From: Qipengyuania vulgaris
GTDB taxonomy: Bacteria; Pseudomonadota; Alphaproteobacteria; Sphingomonadales; Sphingomonadaceae
Length of the DNA: 64,000 nt
Direction: 5' to 3'
NCBI RefSeq assembly: GCF_009827325.1
Contig: NZ_WTYC01000001.1
Location: 744,001 to 808,000, forward strand
The number at the start of each line of letters is the position of its first letter. Within the stretch, counting starts at the first letter, position 1. Of this stretch, positions 44,883 to 55,245 are shown one piece after another. The translations under genes were made by a program, and so were the position numbers. A model generated the notes under the pieces. The model worked only from the letters and a program-made list of their open reading frames with translations. It was not told the DNA's origin and made no database searches.

Positions 44883-45745
44883 AAGACGCTTCCCACGACA
44901 TCATTGCCGACCTCCTCAATGCTCGTACCGGACAAACCCTTTCCGAAAGCCGTCGCTGGCGGATTTCCTCGGCACTGTCGGGCCTGTTCCGCGAGTTCGG
45001 GATCGAGAACGTCGATCAGCTGGCCTGCATGCTCGAGCGCCCGGGCGAGCATCGGCTTGCCACCCGCGTGGTCGAGGCACTGCTGAATAACGAAACCTAT
45101 TTTTTCCGCGACCACGCGTATTTTTCGACCCTGGCGAATATTGTCCTGCCCGAACTCGCGAGAAAGCGCGCCGATACCAGGAAAATCACTATCTGGTCGG
45201 CAGGCTGCTCGACTGGGCAGGAAGTGCTCAGTCTCGCAATGACCATCTGTGAACAACCGGGTCGCTGGGCGGACTGGACGATTGAGATTCTCGGCACCGA
45301 CGTCTCGGGCAAGGCCGTCGAACAGGCGCGGACGGGCACCTATTCGCAGTTCGAAATTCAGCGCGGAATTTCGGTCGCGCAGATGCTGAACTTCTTTTCG
45401 GAAACGCCGCGGGGCTGGAAGGTCGCCGACAAGGTACTGGCGATGACCCGGTTCGAACAGCGCAACATCCTCGATCTGCCACCCGCGCCAGGACAGTTCG
45501 ATCTCGTTCTGTGTCGCAATTGCCTGCTCTATTTCGATCCGCAGACACGGCGTAATGCGTTCGAACGGATCGCTGGAGGCATTGCAGCCGACGGATTCCT
45601 CATGCTTGGCGCTGGCGAGACGGTGGTAGGACAGACCGACCGGTTCGAACCTGCACCCTGCGGTTCGGCAATGTATGTGCCTAAGGCTGCAGCCGGAGTG
45701 TCATCCGTGCTCGGCCGCATTCCAGCACGTGCCGTTAATGGCTGA
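44873..45745 (+). CDS. cheR: Chemotaxis methyltransferase CheR
   Basis: 290 aa SAM-dependent receptor glutamate methyltransferase. An N-terminal all-helical domain (about 10-75) is followed by the SAM domain with WSAGCSTGQEVLSLAM and CRNCLLYFDP. It overlaps the end of cheB. The five che genes form a complete cheAWYBR set with no cheD or cheX. Confidence 0.95.
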   Translation: MALEDASHDIIADLLNARTGQTLSESRRWRISSALSGLFREFGIENVDQLACMLERPGEHRLATRVVEALLNNETYFFRDHAYFSTLANIVLPELARKRADTRKITIWSAGCSTGQEVLSLAMTICEQPGRWADWTIEILGTDVSGKAVEQARTGTYSQFEIQRGISVAQMLNFFSETPRGWKVADKVLAMTRFEQRNILDLPPAPGQFDLVLCRNCLLYFDPQTRRNAFERIAGGIAADGFLMLGAGETVVGQTDRFEPAPCGSAMYVPKAAAGVSSVLGRIPARAVNG

Positions 45746-45795
45746 GCACCCCGGCACTCTTCCGTGTCCGGTCAACTCCGTGAGCGAAGGTACAA

Positions 45796-45852
45796 GGTAA
45801 ATATAGGGTTTACCGTTAATTAGCGAATGCGCGCTAGCGATATCGAATATCG
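45796..45852 (+). promoter_or_regulatory. Two inverted repeats upstream of the GGDEF-EAL gene
   Basis: The 137-base gap after cheR holds a perfect 6-7-6 inverted repeat at 45796-45814 (GGTAAA, seven bases, TTTACC) and a perfect 6-3-6 repeat at 45838-45852 (CGATAT, CGA, ATATCG). The second ends 30 bases before the GTG start. Both fit operators; I cannot name the regulator. The gap breaks the tight packing of the che genes, so a second transcript may start here. Confidence 0.45.
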
Positions 45853-45882
45853 ATCCGACCGCGCCACCGAGGGGAAACTTGC

Positions 45883-47421
45883 GTGCGATCACATTCCGAC
45901 ACGGCTCGGCAAGCCACCAGCCTGATGATTTTCGCACCTCTCGCGTCGCTTGCGGGTATCGCGATTGTCACGGCCGTGTTGGCCGTTTTTGGGCCGCGGT
46001 TCGGGATTGGCTCGATCAACGCCATCCTAGGTGGCGGTTTCATCGCCCTGCTTGCCAGCATTGGCAGTTTCGCGGTCATGGGCGTCAGGCACCTGCGAAA
46101 GCTGGAGAGGCTTTCCAACAGCGACGCGCTGACCATGCTACCCAATCGCCGCGCGCTGCATCGTGACATTTCCGAAATCATGTCGCCGGATCAGGAAGTT
46201 GCACTCGCAATAGTCGATCTGGACGGGTTCAAGATCATTAATGATCACTACGGCCATATCCTGGGTGATGCGACCATCAAGGAAATTGCCCGGATCATTC
46301 GCAACATCTGCGGCGAGGACGCTAACCTGTATCGGCTTGGCGGTGACGAATATGCCATCCTGATGAGCGGAGAGCTGGCCGGCACCCTGCTGGAGGGCCA
46401 CTGCCGAAGAATTATCGAGCGACTGGCAAAATCCATCAAGATCGACGATCGGCGCCTTACGCTGGGCGCCAGCATCGGTCTCGCGCGAAACGCTCCCGGA
46501 CAACAATTGTCTTCCTCCGAAACGCTGCGCCGCGCAGATGTCGCCATGTATGCCTCCAAGCGCGGCGGCAAGATGCGTTGCACATGGTTCAACGAAGCTT
46601 TCGACCGCAGCCGCGAACAGATAAAACTGCTCGACGACGAACTCCGTCAGGCGTTGGCACTCGGCCAGTTCCGGATGCACTACCAGCCGCTGGTGGACAG
46701 CACGACACGCAAGATAGTCTCAGTGGAAAGCCTGCTGCGATGGGATCGGCCTGATGGGAAGGCCGTAGGCCCCAATACCTTCATCCCGGTAGCCGAGGAA
46801 TCCGGCCTCATCAATCCGATCGGGCTGTGGGTGCTCCGGCAGGCTTGCTGCGATGCGCTCGAATGGAAGGGCGTTACGCTGTCGGTAAACATTTCGGCCG
46901 CCCAGCTCCGCAATCCGGAATTCCCGATCCAGCTCGGTCATATCCTCGAGGAGACCGGCTTCGATCCCGAACTGCTGGAATTGGAGATCACGGAAACGTG
47001 CCTCGTGCTCGACCCGGTCGTGGCCGAGCGCAGTCTCAATTTGATCCGGGGTTTCGGAGTCAGCGTTGCACTCGACGATTTTGGCACCGGCTATGCGTCG
47101 ATCGGTTTCCTACGCCAGTTCCGCTTTCAGAAACTCAAGCTTGACCGGAGCCTAGTGGTACAAGCTTCCAAAGACGAATCCAGCCGGGCGATGATGCTGT
47201 CCAGCATCACCATGGCGCAAGCGATGAAGATGTCGGTAACCGCCGAAGGTGTCGAGACGCTGGAACAAGCCGACATGGTCCGCGCGGCAGGCTGCGACCA
47301 GATTCAAGGCTGGCTCTATTTCAAGGCCATGCCGGCAGACGAAATCAAGCAACATCTCGGGAAAAGGATCGATGTGGTCGATGCCGGGGAAAATGACGGC
47401 CGGGAGGCCAAGGTAGCATGA
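45883..47421 (+). CDS. Membrane GGDEF-EAL c-di-GMP protein
   Basis: 512 aa with a GTG start at 45883 and GAGGGG upstream. Two N-terminal TMs (about 14-35 and 45-65) are followed at once by a GGDEF domain (about 75-235) with GGDEY, a substitution of Tyr for Phe, and an EAL domain (about 245-500). Its key motif reads ESLLRW instead of EALLRW. The catalytic set [24 protein letters not shown] and TAEGVE is intact. No extracytoplasmic sensor is visible. The product may be cyclase, phosphodiesterase or both. The stop overlaps the next MCP start (ATGA), coupling c-di-GMP turnover to chemoreceptor synthesis. Confidence 0.88.
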   Translation: MRSHSDTARQATSLMIFAPLASLAGIAIVTAVLAVFGPRFGIGSINAILGGGFIALLASIGSFAVMGVRHLRKLERLSNSDALTMLPNRRALHRDISEIMSPDQEVALAIVDLDGFKIINDHYGHILGDATIKEIARIIRNICGEDANLYRLGGDEYAILMSGELAGTLLEGHCRRIIERLAKSIKIDDRRLTLGASIGLARNAPGQQLSSSETLRRADVAMYASKRGGKMRCTWFNEAFDRSREQIKLLDDELRQALALGQFRMHYQPLVDSTTRKIVSVESLLRWDRPDGKAVGPNTFIPVAEESGLINPIGLWVLRQACCDALEWKGVTLSVNISAAQLRNPEFPIQLGHILEETGFDPELLELEITETCLVLDPVVAERSLNLIRGFGVSVALDDFGTGYASIGFLRQFRFQKLKLDRSLVVQASKDESSRAMMLSSITMAQAMKMSVTAEGVETLEQADMVRAAGCDQIQGWLYFKAMPADEIKQHLGKRIDVVDAGENDGREAKVA

Positions 47422-49196
47422 ACGCGATGACGGACAACTTCGCCACGGCCGAGTTGGACACTGGCAAATATTATTCGGATGAAATTGCCGAAGATCGCGC
47501 CATTCTGGCAGACATTGGTACGGGCGGCGAAGGTTTGCGCGGCAAGTTCGCCGACCTGTCGATCGGCGGGAAGCTGAGCCTCGTGGCTTTTGCAAACATC
47601 GGTGCGGTCGTCTTCATCCTGCTCTCCATCGTGGTAGGCGGCTGGACGGCAATAGAAATGCGGCAAGAGCGCATGCAGATCTCTGAGATGCTGATCCTTT
47701 CGACCGAGCTTCAATCGAACACCGACCGCGCGTTGCTGCAGATGCAGCGTTTCACGAACGGGAGCAACGTTGCCGCGCTTTCGTCTGCCGGAGAAAGTCT
47801 TGAAGAGGCTCGCCGCGACCTCAACTCCCTCGAGCGCGGAGCGCGTATTGTGGCACCCGCTCAGATTGGCAAAATCGAAGAATTACGAGCGGCTTTGGAC
47901 AATCTCGTCAGCACCCTCGCGCGCCAGCAAACCGCAATCGACGTGACGAGTCGATCCGTCTTGGCAGAAACATCACTCGCCGAGGGCGAAGCTTTCGGTG
48001 AACTTGCCCGGCAATTGAAGACAGACCTCTTCCGAAGCGGACAGGCAAGCGATGCCGCGGGCGAGAACACGATCATGTGGCTGTTCATGGCCTTTTTCTC
48101 GGTTGCGCTGATCGGCATCACCGCGATCCTTCTGTCGACACGCATTATTGCACGGGACATCGCCGGTACCGTCAGCGAACTGACCGATACTTCCGAACGT
48201 CTGGCAACCGGCGACAAGTCGATCCAGATACCCGGGCTCGAACGGCGCGACGAACTCGGCGGCCTCGCTCGCTCGCTGCACGTGTTCCTTCGCGCAGCCT
48301 TCAGGCTTGAAAGAATGTCGGCGGAAAAGGATGCGTTGCGTACCGAGCGCGGACAGGACCTTCGGCGATTTGCGATGCAGTTCGAAAGCACTGTGGGCGA
48401 GGTAGTAAACGGGGTCGCGGCGGCATCGACTCAGCTCAAATCTACTGCATCCTCAATGGCTGCAGCTGCCGAGCAGGCAACGGTCGAGTCCGGATCGGTA
48501 TCGAACGCCATGGAACAGGCTTCGGGCGGCGTCACCGCCGCTGCCGCGGCATCGGACGAATTTGCCATGTCGATCGGCGAGATCAGCCGACAGGCTTCGC
48601 ACTCGGCCGAACTGGCCCGCAAGGCATCGGACGATGCCGAAAGTGCTGACGAAACCATATCCACACTCGCAACCTCGGCCGACCAGGTCGGGCAAATCGT
48701 CGAACTCATCCAGTCGATCGCGAAGCGCACAAACCTGCTTGCACTCAATGCATCGATCGAGGCTGCACGCGGAGGCGAGGCCGGACGCGGTTTCGCGGTA
48801 GTCGCCAGCGAGGTGAAGGAACTCGCGGCGCAGACCAGCCGGGCGACCGAAGAAATCGCCGATCAAATCCGTGCCATGCAGGATTCGACCGGGGCAAGCG
48901 TCAGTGCGCTTCGTTCGATCGGTGAACAGATCAAGCAGCTGGAAACGACCGCGATCTCCATTGCCAGCGCCGTCGATCAACAATCGGTGGCCGGTCAAGA
49001 CCTCGCGCGCAGCATCGACCTAGCCGCCCGCTCGACCGACGAAGTTTCCAGCAGCATCGTCCAGGTGCGTGAAGCCAGTGTCGCGACTGGGGCGGCAGCC
49101 AGCCAAGTTCTTGGCTCCGCCACTTCGCTGGAATCGCAGGCAAGCGTGCTGCGCCGGCAGGTAGATGAGTTTTTGCAGCATGTGAGGGCTGCCTGA
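47418..49196 (+). CDS. Methyl-accepting chemotaxis protein 1
   Basis: 592 aa. TM1 (about 56-75), a helical ligand domain (about 80-210) rich in coiled-coil pattern, TM2 (about 216-240), a HAMP domain and a long signalling domain. The hairpin tip [35 protein letters not shown]-like signature is present; here it reads [20 protein letters not shown]. The C-terminus ends [11 protein letters not shown]. It signals to CheA through CheW. It starts four bases inside the GGDEF-EAL stop. Confidence 0.92.
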   Translation: MNAMTDNFATAELDTGKYYSDEIAEDRAILADIGTGGEGLRGKFADLSIGGKLSLVAFANIGAVVFILLSIVVGGWTAIEMRQERMQISEMLILSTELQSNTDRALLQMQRFTNGSNVAALSSAGESLEEARRDLNSLERGARIVAPAQIGKIEELRAALDNLVSTLARQQTAIDVTSRSVLAETSLAEGEAFGELARQLKTDLFRSGQASDAAGENTIMWLFMAFFSVALIGITAILLSTRIIARDIAGTVSELTDTSERLATGDKSIQIPGLERRDELGGLARSLHVFLRAAFRLERMSAEKDALRTERGQDLRRFAMQFESTVGEVVNGVAAASTQLKSTASSMAAAAEQATVESGSVSNAMEQASGGVTAAAAASDEFAMSIGEISRQASHSAELARKASDDAESADETISTLATSADQVGQIVELIQSIAKRTNLLALNASIEAARGGEAGRGFAVVASEVKELAAQTSRATEEIADQIRAMQDSTGASVSALRSIGEQIKQLETTAISIASAVDQQSVAGQDLARSIDLAARSTDEVSSSIVQVREASVATGAAASQVLGSATSLESQASVLRRQVDEFLQHVRAA

Positions 49197-49251
49197 ACCG
49201 GGGGCCGGTTTCAGACGGTGAATTGAGAACGAATTGGGGGAGAGGCTTGGG

Positions 49252-50595
49252 ATGAACGCGCATAGCACGATGATTGGCGAGGAACTGCGCCGTGAGATTG
49301 CTGAAGTCGAAGGCGTCATAGCCGCCTCGACCACGCGTTATTCGGGCCTGACGGCCTGGCTCATGGACAAACCGCTGAAGGATAAGGCGGAGATCGCTTC
49401 ACTGTTCTCACTTGGCGGCCTGGTAGTCGTCGCGGCTGCCGCACTGTTCGGGCTTTCAGACCCCGAACAGGCGGGTGCAGCGCGCTGGGTGGTGATCGGT
49501 GTAACAGGCGTGTCGCTACTCGGCGGCGTCTTGAGCCTGCGTTTCATCCTTAGCCACGTGATCGAACCCTTCCAGCATGTTTCTGGAGAAATGGGCCGCC
49601 TAGCCAGCGGATCGCGCGATATCGATGTCGGCGATACCGGGCGCTCGGACGAAATCGGCGAGCTGTCCCGTTCGCTCGAGGTGTTTGCCAAGTCCGGCCA
49701 CAAGCTCGACGAACTGTTCGCCGGTCGGAAGGCGGCTTCCGAGCAGCGCAAACAGGAGCTTATTCGTCTCGCAGACAGTTTCGAGAAAAGTGTCGGCGAT
49801 GTCGTGGGAGGCGTGGCTGCGGCTTCGAGCCAGCTCAACGCGGCGGCGGGATCGATGGCAAATACTGCCGAGCATGCTGCCGGGCAGGCGAGCCAGGTGA
49901 GTGGCGCGATGGAGCAGGCCTCCGGCGGTGTGACCGCAGCCGCGGCGGCTTCGGATGAATTCGCCATGTCGATCGGCGAGATCAGTCGTCAGGCAGCAAA
50001 TTCCGCCGAACTGGCGCGCAAGGCATCGCTGAACGCGGAAGGAGCCGACGAAACGATCGGTGCACTTGCTACCTCGGCCGACCAGGTCGGCCAGATCGTA
50101 GAACTCATCCAGTCGATCGCCCAGCGCACCAACCTACTGGCTCTCAACGCCAGCATTGAGGCTGCGCGCGGCGGCGAGGCTGGCCGCGGATTCGCCGTGG
50201 TGGCGAGCGAAGTGAAGGAACTCGCCGCACAGACCAGCCGGGCAACCGAGGAAGTTTCCGAACAGATCCAGGCCATGCAAGCCTCGACGGGTGCCAGTGT
50301 CAGCGCGCTGCGCTCTATCGGCGACCAGATCAAGCAACTCGAGACGACCGCAATCTCGATCGCCAGCGCAGTCGACCAGCAATCGGTTGCCGGTCAGGAT
50401 CTCGCGCGCAGCATCGACCGCGCAGCGCAAGGAACGGACGAAGTCGCCAATCATCTCGAAAGCATGCGGGACACCAGCATGGCGGCCGGAGCGACTGCAA
50501 GCCAGGTTCTGGCTTCGTCGAGCGATCTCGAGACGCAAGCCTCGACCTTGCGCGACAAGGTCGACGAATTCCTGTTCCATATCCGCGCAGCCTGA
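49252..50595 (+). CDS. Methyl-accepting chemotaxis protein 2, with almost no periplasmic domain
   Basis: 447 aa from the ATG at 49252 (GGAGAGG upstream); a TTG at 49234 is a weaker alternative. Two adjacent TMs (about 49-70 and 76-98) with only a short loop, then HAMP and a signalling domain nearly identical to that of the preceding MCP ([35 protein letters not shown], and [11 protein letters not shown] at the end). A receptor without an external sensor domain may respond to membrane state or cytoplasmic signals. It is followed by a strong terminator. Confidence 0.9.
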   Translation: MNAHSTMIGEELRREIAEVEGVIAASTTRYSGLTAWLMDKPLKDKAEIASLFSLGGLVVVAAAALFGLSDPEQAGAARWVVIGVTGVSLLGGVLSLRFILSHVIEPFQHVSGEMGRLASGSRDIDVGDTGRSDEIGELSRSLEVFAKSGHKLDELFAGRKAASEQRKQELIRLADSFEKSVGDVVGGVAAASSQLNAAAGSMANTAEHAAGQASQVSGAMEQASGGVTAAAAASDEFAMSIGEISRQAANSAELARKASLNAEGADETIGALATSADQVGQIVELIQSIAQRTNLLALNASIEAARGGEAGRGFAVVASEVKELAAQTSRATEEVSEQIQAMQASTGASVSALRSIGDQIKQLETTAISIASAVDQQSVAGQDLARSIDRAAQGTDEVANHLESMRDTSMAAGATASQVLASSSDLETQASTLRDKVDEFLFHIRAA

Positions 50596-50617
50596 CCGGT
50601 CGCCGCTATGCCTGAAG

Positions 50618-50654
50618 AAGGGCGGCCCGGCGCAAGCCGGTGCCGCCCTTTCTC
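50618..50654. terminator. Strong terminator ending the chemotaxis cluster
   Basis: AAGGGCGGC (50618-50626) pairs with GCCGCCCTT (50642-50650) and the inner CCGGC with GCCGG around a GCAA tetraloop, with one bulged T. TCTCG follows, with a weak T run. It also lies against the minus-strand amidohydrolase stop and can serve both. Confidence 0.85.
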
Positions 50655-50655
50655 G

Positions 50656-53600
50656 TCATTCCCACCAATACGGAAGACGGCGCTCGTCGCCGGTCTCGAC
50701 CTCGTTCATCGTGCGCGAATCATAGAGCCGCCCGCCAAGCATGACCTGGGCGATATCGTCGGAATTGCGAATGTCCTGTCCGGGATCGGCGGTAAGGATC
50801 AGGAGGTCGGCCAATTTTCCGACTTCGAGGCTGCCAATATCGCGCTCCATCCCGAGCGATTTGGCTGACTCGATCGTACCTGCACGAAGGGCCTCGACGG
50901 GCGACATGCCCCCGCGCACGAAGCTCCACAGTTCCCAATGCGCCGCGATACCCGCCTGCTGGCCGTGTGCACCGATGCTGACCTTGACGCCACGCTCTGC
51001 AAGTTTCTTGGCCTCGCGAGCAGCATTGTCGTCGACGAACGCCCAATCCGGTGCGGTTATCCGCCGCCCCGTTTCCGCTAGGAGCATCTTGGGCGGCGTA
51101 TGGACCATTAGCGGGTTGTCGAAAACATCCGTCGCCTGACGCCAGTAGGGATCGCCTGCCAGGCCGCCATATGTCACCGCCAATGTGGGCGTGTAATTGG
51201 TGTCAGATCCGGCAAACATCTGCAGCAGGTCTTCATACATGACATCGACCGGGATGTTATGTTCGAGGGTCGAATTGCCGTCTGCAATCAGGTTGACATC
51301 CATCCCGAAGAGCGAGCCACCCTCCGCCACCACCAACATGTTTTCGGCGCGTGCGGCAGCCACCACCTGCTGGCGCTGTTCGCGGCGCGGCTGGTTGTAG
51401 TTCTTCACGCTAATGCCACCCTGCGCCTTGATCCGGCGAACATGCGCCAGCGCATCCTCATAACTGTCGATCCGGGCATAGACGCTTGGGGCCTTGGCAC
51501 CGTAGATGATCTCGCCCGTCGAGAAGATGCGCGGAGCCAGAAGGCTGCCCGCCTGCTGCCGTTCGGCCGCAGCAAAGATCATGCTGGCCGATGAGGATGG
51601 ATCGTGCAGCGTCGTGGTGCCAAGGGCGAGGTTCTGGACCAGCGACCAGTTCTGCTGCGGGATGAGATCGCCTACGCCCTGCGGGCCATGAGCGTGCGCA
51701 TCGACGAGGCCCGGAACGATCGTCCGCCCGGCCGCATCGACCACGGTCGCACCAGATGGGACGGTAACGCTAGATGCCGGACCGATTGCGGCGATCCGAT
51801 CGCCCTCGATCAAGATCGTGCCGTTCTCGATCGTGCCTGCCGCGTCGCCAGCCATGGTGTGGATACGGGCGCCGGTGATTGCGACCGTCCCGCTGGCCTT
51901 GTCGGCGCGGATGGTCCGGGCCAGCGAGGTTCCGTTGTCTGGCGGAGTGAACCCGGGCGCCTCCGCCGCTTGCGGTGCGCTCGGCGTGAGCGCCGTGGTG
52001 CTGGCACGGTAAAGTACCGGCCCCATCGACCAGTGCAGGGTCGAGCCGTTTTCGGTCCAGCCGATATAATCCGCCCCGCCCTTGCTAACCTTGGTCACTG
52101 GAAGCGAACTTGCCTTTTCTCCTACAGTGACGGTCTGTCCGCCCGGGAGCAGGGGCATGGCGAAGACTTCGTAATTCTGGCGGAAAGCGACATAATCGCC
52201 GCGTGGACTGACCTTGAAGTCATTGGCCAGATCGCCCTGTGCGTGAACGCGGCGGGCTTCACCATTGGTGTCGCTGGAGATGAGTTGCAGATTGCCGCCT
52301 TCTCGCGCGAGCATGAAGATGCGCTCGGCATCGGCACCATATTGCGGCGTGGACGTATCGCGTGCGATCAGGCGCGGCGTGCCGCCATTGGCAGAAACGG
52401 CATAGACGCCTTCGTTTTCCGAATAGTTGGGTGAGGTCAGATAGCCACCGCCGCGCTTTTCGAACACGATGGTCTCACCATCGGGCGAGAATTGGGGCAC
52501 CGCGTAATGTCCCTGCTGGCGGGTTACCACCCGCTCTCCCCGGCCGCGAGGATCCACCGTGACGATGTTGCCGAGACCGTCATCGGTCCAGCGCACGAAG
52601 GCGATCCGTTGCCCGTCGCGCGACCACGTGGGCCATAGCTCCAGGCCATCGCGCTCGCCCGCAATAAGCTGGCGAGGCGCGGCATCGCTGCCCACCGGCT
52701 TAACATAGAGCTTGCCGAGGCTTTCGAAAACCACGGTGCGCCCGTCGGGCGAAACGGTGGCAAACCGCGGGATTTTGGCGGTGAAGCTTTCCGGCGCGAC
52801 ATCGATGACCGGATGCGGTGCTTCCGCGACCAAGCGGGTGTCGGAGATGGAGAACGGAATGACGCTGTCACCCGAACCATCGGCGGCAACACGGCGCAGC
52901 TTGCCGCCCGCCCAGACCACCATGCTCTCGCTATCGGGCATCCAGTCCATGATCGGATAGACACCGTAAACGGCCCAGGTCTCCTGCAGGTCGAGATCGA
53001 GCGCACCGTAGATCATGCGCTCCTCCCCGGTCGAGAGGTCCTTCACCCAAAGCTGCGACTGGTCCTTGTCGCGCCGCACGAAGGCGAGGCTCTGGCCATC
53101 GGGCGAAGGCGTGGGGCGGACGGCGCCGCCATAGCCGCCGACGGCAGTCGTCACTTCGCCGGTGTCTATATCGTAGCGTTCGATGTTGAAGATGCCCTGG
53201 GTCGAATCCTGCGCATATTCGAAGATCGGCCCCGTGGTAACGTTGCGGGTGTAGTAGATCGCGTTGCCATCGGGCGCGTAGATCGGTTCGCCGAGTTCTT
53301 TTTGCAGAGCCTCGCTGGCGCGCTTGACCAGCTGAACCCCTCCGCCGCCGGAAACGTGGTAGAGCCAGATTTCGCCGGTCCCTGCGCTGCGCTGCGTGGT
53401 GAAATGCTTCTTGGCGACGATATAGCGCCCGTCCGGCGACCAGCTGGGCTGGTTGAGCAGGCGGAAGTCTTCTTTGGTCACCTGCAGCTTGTTCGAACCG
53501 TCACGATCCATCAGCCAGATGTTGTCGCCGCCGGCACGGTCGGAAATGAAGGCGATGCGACTGCCGTCGGGCGAAAACCGCGGCTGGATTTCCCAGGCTA

Positions 53601-53991
53601 GCCCCTCTGCAATGCGGGTCGGCGTACCGCCCGAAACCGGCATGGTATAGATGTCGCCAAGCATGGAGAAGACGAGCGTGCTGCCATCGGGCGACACGTC
53701 GACATCCATCCACGTGCCTTCGTCGGTATTGATGGCAACTTCGCGCAAGGTCGCGCCGCGCGGCGCAGTGATGTCCCAGCCCTCTTCCTTCTCGCCTTCA
53801 CCGGGGATCGGAACGGTAGCAGGTGCCGCATCCACGGCCTCCCCGCTTCCTTCGGGGGGCAATTCGTCCTGCGAGGCATCGACTTCCTGCTCTTCGACCG
53901 GGTTGGGGCTCGGCTGGGGTTCTTCGCTTTGTGCATGGGCGGAACCTGCACAGAGCACGAGTGCGAGGGCGGAAGCGATACTGGTCTTCAT
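50656..53991 (-). CDS. Secreted beta-propeller (TolB/PD40-like) plus amidohydrolase fusion protein
   Basis: 1111 aa. A signal peptide (about 1-20, SAHA then Q) and a Glu/Pro-rich linker (about 21-75) are followed by a propeller of repeated PD40 blades with the SPDG signature (FSPDGSRIAF, SPDGRYIVA, SPDGETIVFE and others). The C-terminal third (about 720-1111) is an amidohydrolase of the imidazolonepropionase/prolidase type with the metal-binding HAH (VDAHAHGPQ, about 765) and ISIGAHGQQ. Similar proteins are known in marine bacteria and may act as periplasmic peptidases or hydrolases; the substrate is unknown. It lies just downstream of a LacI-type regulator on the same strand. Confidence 0.88.
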   Translation of the reverse strand: MKTSIASALALVLCAGSAHAQSEEPQPSPNPVEEQEVDASQDELPPEGSGEAVDAAPATVPIPGEGEKEEGWDITAPRGATLREVAINTDEGTWMDVDVSPDGSTLVFSMLGDIYTMPVSGGTPTRIAEGLAWEIQPRFSPDGSRIAFISDRAGGDNIWLMDRDGSNKLQVTKEDFRLLNQPSWSPDGRYIVAKKHFTTQRSAGTGEIWLYHVSGGGGVQLVKRASEALQKELGEPIYAPDGNAIYYTRNVTTGPIFEYAQDSTQGIFNIERYDIDTGEVTTAVGGYGGAVRPTPSPDGQSLAFVRRDKDQSQLWVKDLSTGEERMIYGALDLDLQETWAVYGVYPIMDWMPDSESMVVWAGGKLRRVAADGSGDSVIPFSISDTRLVAEAPHPVIDVAPESFTAKIPRFATVSPDGRTVVFESLGKLYVKPVGSDAAPRQLIAGERDGLELWPTWSRDGQRIAFVRWTDDGLGNIVTVDPRGRGERVVTRQQGHYAVPQFSPDGETIVFEKRGGGYLTSPNYSENEGVYAVSANGGTPRLIARDTSTPQYGADAERIFMLAREGGNLQLISSDTNGEARRVHAQGDLANDFKVSPRGDYVAFRQNYEVFAMPLLPGGQTVTVGEKASSLPVTKVSKGGADYIGWTENGSTLHWSMGPVLYRASTTALTPSAPQAAEAPGFTPPDNGTSLARTIRADKASGTVAITGARIHTMAGDAAGTIENGTILIEGDRIAAIGPASSVTVPSGATVVDAAGRTIVPGLVDAHAHGPQGVGDLIPQQNWSLVQNLALGTTTLHDPSSSASMIFAAAERQQAGSLLAPRIFSTGEIIYGAKAPSVYARIDSYEDALAHVRRIKAQGGISVKNYNQPRREQRQQVVAAARAENMLVVAEGGSLFGMDVNLIADGNSTLEHNIPVDVMYEDLLQMFAGSDTNYTPTLAVTYGGLAGDPYWRQATDVFDNPLMVHTPPKMLLAETGRRITAPDWAFVDDNAAREAKKLAERGVKVSIGAHGQQAGIAAHWELWSFVRGGMSPVEALRAGTIESAKSLGMERDIGSLEVGKLADLLILTADPGQDIRNSDDIAQVMLGGRLYDSRTMNEVETGDERRLPYWWE

Positions 53992-54075
53992 GATTTGGGT
54001 CTCTCCCCTTGAGATAGGCGGGGAGGCTTAGACGGTGCGAAGCGATCTTGGCAAACCGCCAATCGACAAGCTGCG

Positions 54076-55104
54076 TTATTTGACGCTCGAACGCTCCACA
54101 AGGCGAACGGGAACCCGCCGCTCGGCGCGCTCTCCATCGCCCGCCAGTGCAGTTTCGACAAGCATCCGGCCCGCTTCTGCGAAGTCCGGCTCGACAGTCG
54201 TGAGCGGCGGATTGCTGAATTCGCCCGAACCCAGACCGTCGAAGCCGACTACACCCACCTGCCCAGGCACCGCAAGACCGCGAGAGGCCAGCTCTTCGAG
54301 CGCTCCCAACGCCATGGCGTCGCATGCGAAGAATAGACCATCGAAAGCTTGGCCGTCATCGCATAGCTGACTGACTGCGATCCGCCCTTGGGAAACACGG
54401 TCTTCGCCCGACGAAACGACCGGCTCCCGCGCAGGCAGACCGGCCTTTTCCATAGCATGACGATAGCCCTCGTAACGCTCACGGAACTGCTTCTGCGAGG
54501 AATGGGGATCGCCCACGAAAACGATATTCTTCGCCCCTCCCGCAGACAGTCGCTCGACCGCCAGCCGTCCGCCATCGGCATTGTCGGAGCGGACCCATAC
54601 GGCATCGTCGAACGGAGAACCCCAGAAAGCGATGGAGTCGCTGGCGGCTGCAACCTCGCGAAAGTAGTTCCAGGCCGCCTCGTTCGTTGCCGTACCGATC
54701 ACCACCACGCCGTCCGCCTGCCTGCGTCCGACATAATGACCGAAGAGTTCGTCTTCCCTCGCTTGGAACGATACCAAGGCTTCATAGCCGCGTTCGGCGG
54801 CGGCTGCGCAGGTGCTGCCGAGCAGGCTGTAGTAGAAAGGATTGATGGCAGCCGGCCCCTGGCCATCGCGTCCGATCACGACGATGGCGATGGTGCCCGT
54901 TTCGCCCTTCCGCAGGCCCGCAGCCCTCGTGTTCACATGATAGCCGAGTTCCGCTGCGGCCTGCTCGACGCGGCGGCGGGTGGATTCGGTGATGGTTTCC
55001 GAACCCGACAACGCGCGGCTGACAGTCGACTGGCTGACCCCGGCGCGCTCCGCAACGTCGATCGACGTGACCCGATGCGGACGGCCGTTTCCAACTTTCG
55101 TCAT
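54076..55104 (-). CDS. LacI family transcriptional regulator
   Basis: 342 aa. The N-terminal LacI HTH is complete (about 14-60, VAERAGVSQSTVSRALSG), followed by a periplasmic-binding-like sensor domain (about 65-330) with GIAIVVIGRDG-like and VVIGTAT segments. It is transcribed away from the monooxygenase gene at 55246 and towards the amidohydrolase gene (84 bases to its start), so it may control either or both. No sugar-transport gene is near. Confidence 0.92.
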   Translation of the reverse strand: MTKVGNGRPHRVTSIDVAERAGVSQSTVSRALSGSETITESTRRRVEQAAAELGYHVNTRAAGLRKGETGTIAIVVIGRDGQGPAAINPFYYSLLGSTCAAAAERGYEALVSFQAREDELFGHYVGRRQADGVVVIGTATNEAAWNYFREVAAASDSIAFWGSPFDDAVWVRSDNADGGRLAVERLSAGGAKNIVFVGDPHSSQKQFRERYEGYRHAMEKAGLPAREPVVSSGEDRVSQGRIAVSQLCDDGQAFDGLFFACDAMALGALEELASRGLAVPGQVGVVGFDGLGSGEFSNPPLTTVEPDFAEAGRMLVETALAGDGERAERRVPVRLVERSSVK

Positions 55105-55245
55105 GCTATCTCCTCAAGCCCGACCGAGCCCTAGACCAGAGAATTGGCGAAAGCGAGTGCCCGGATGACGTCGCCGAATGCGTGGATAGGTTGCACGGCG
55201 CAACTTACGCTTTCCCTCCGCGCCCGCATTTAGTAACGTTCCTGC

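Noticed and set aside
55190-55204. GTTGC-ACGGC-GCAAC inverted repeat between the LacI and monooxygenase genes as a LacI operator
   Set aside because: Odd-length centre and no central CG as LacI-family operators usually have; too short to claim.
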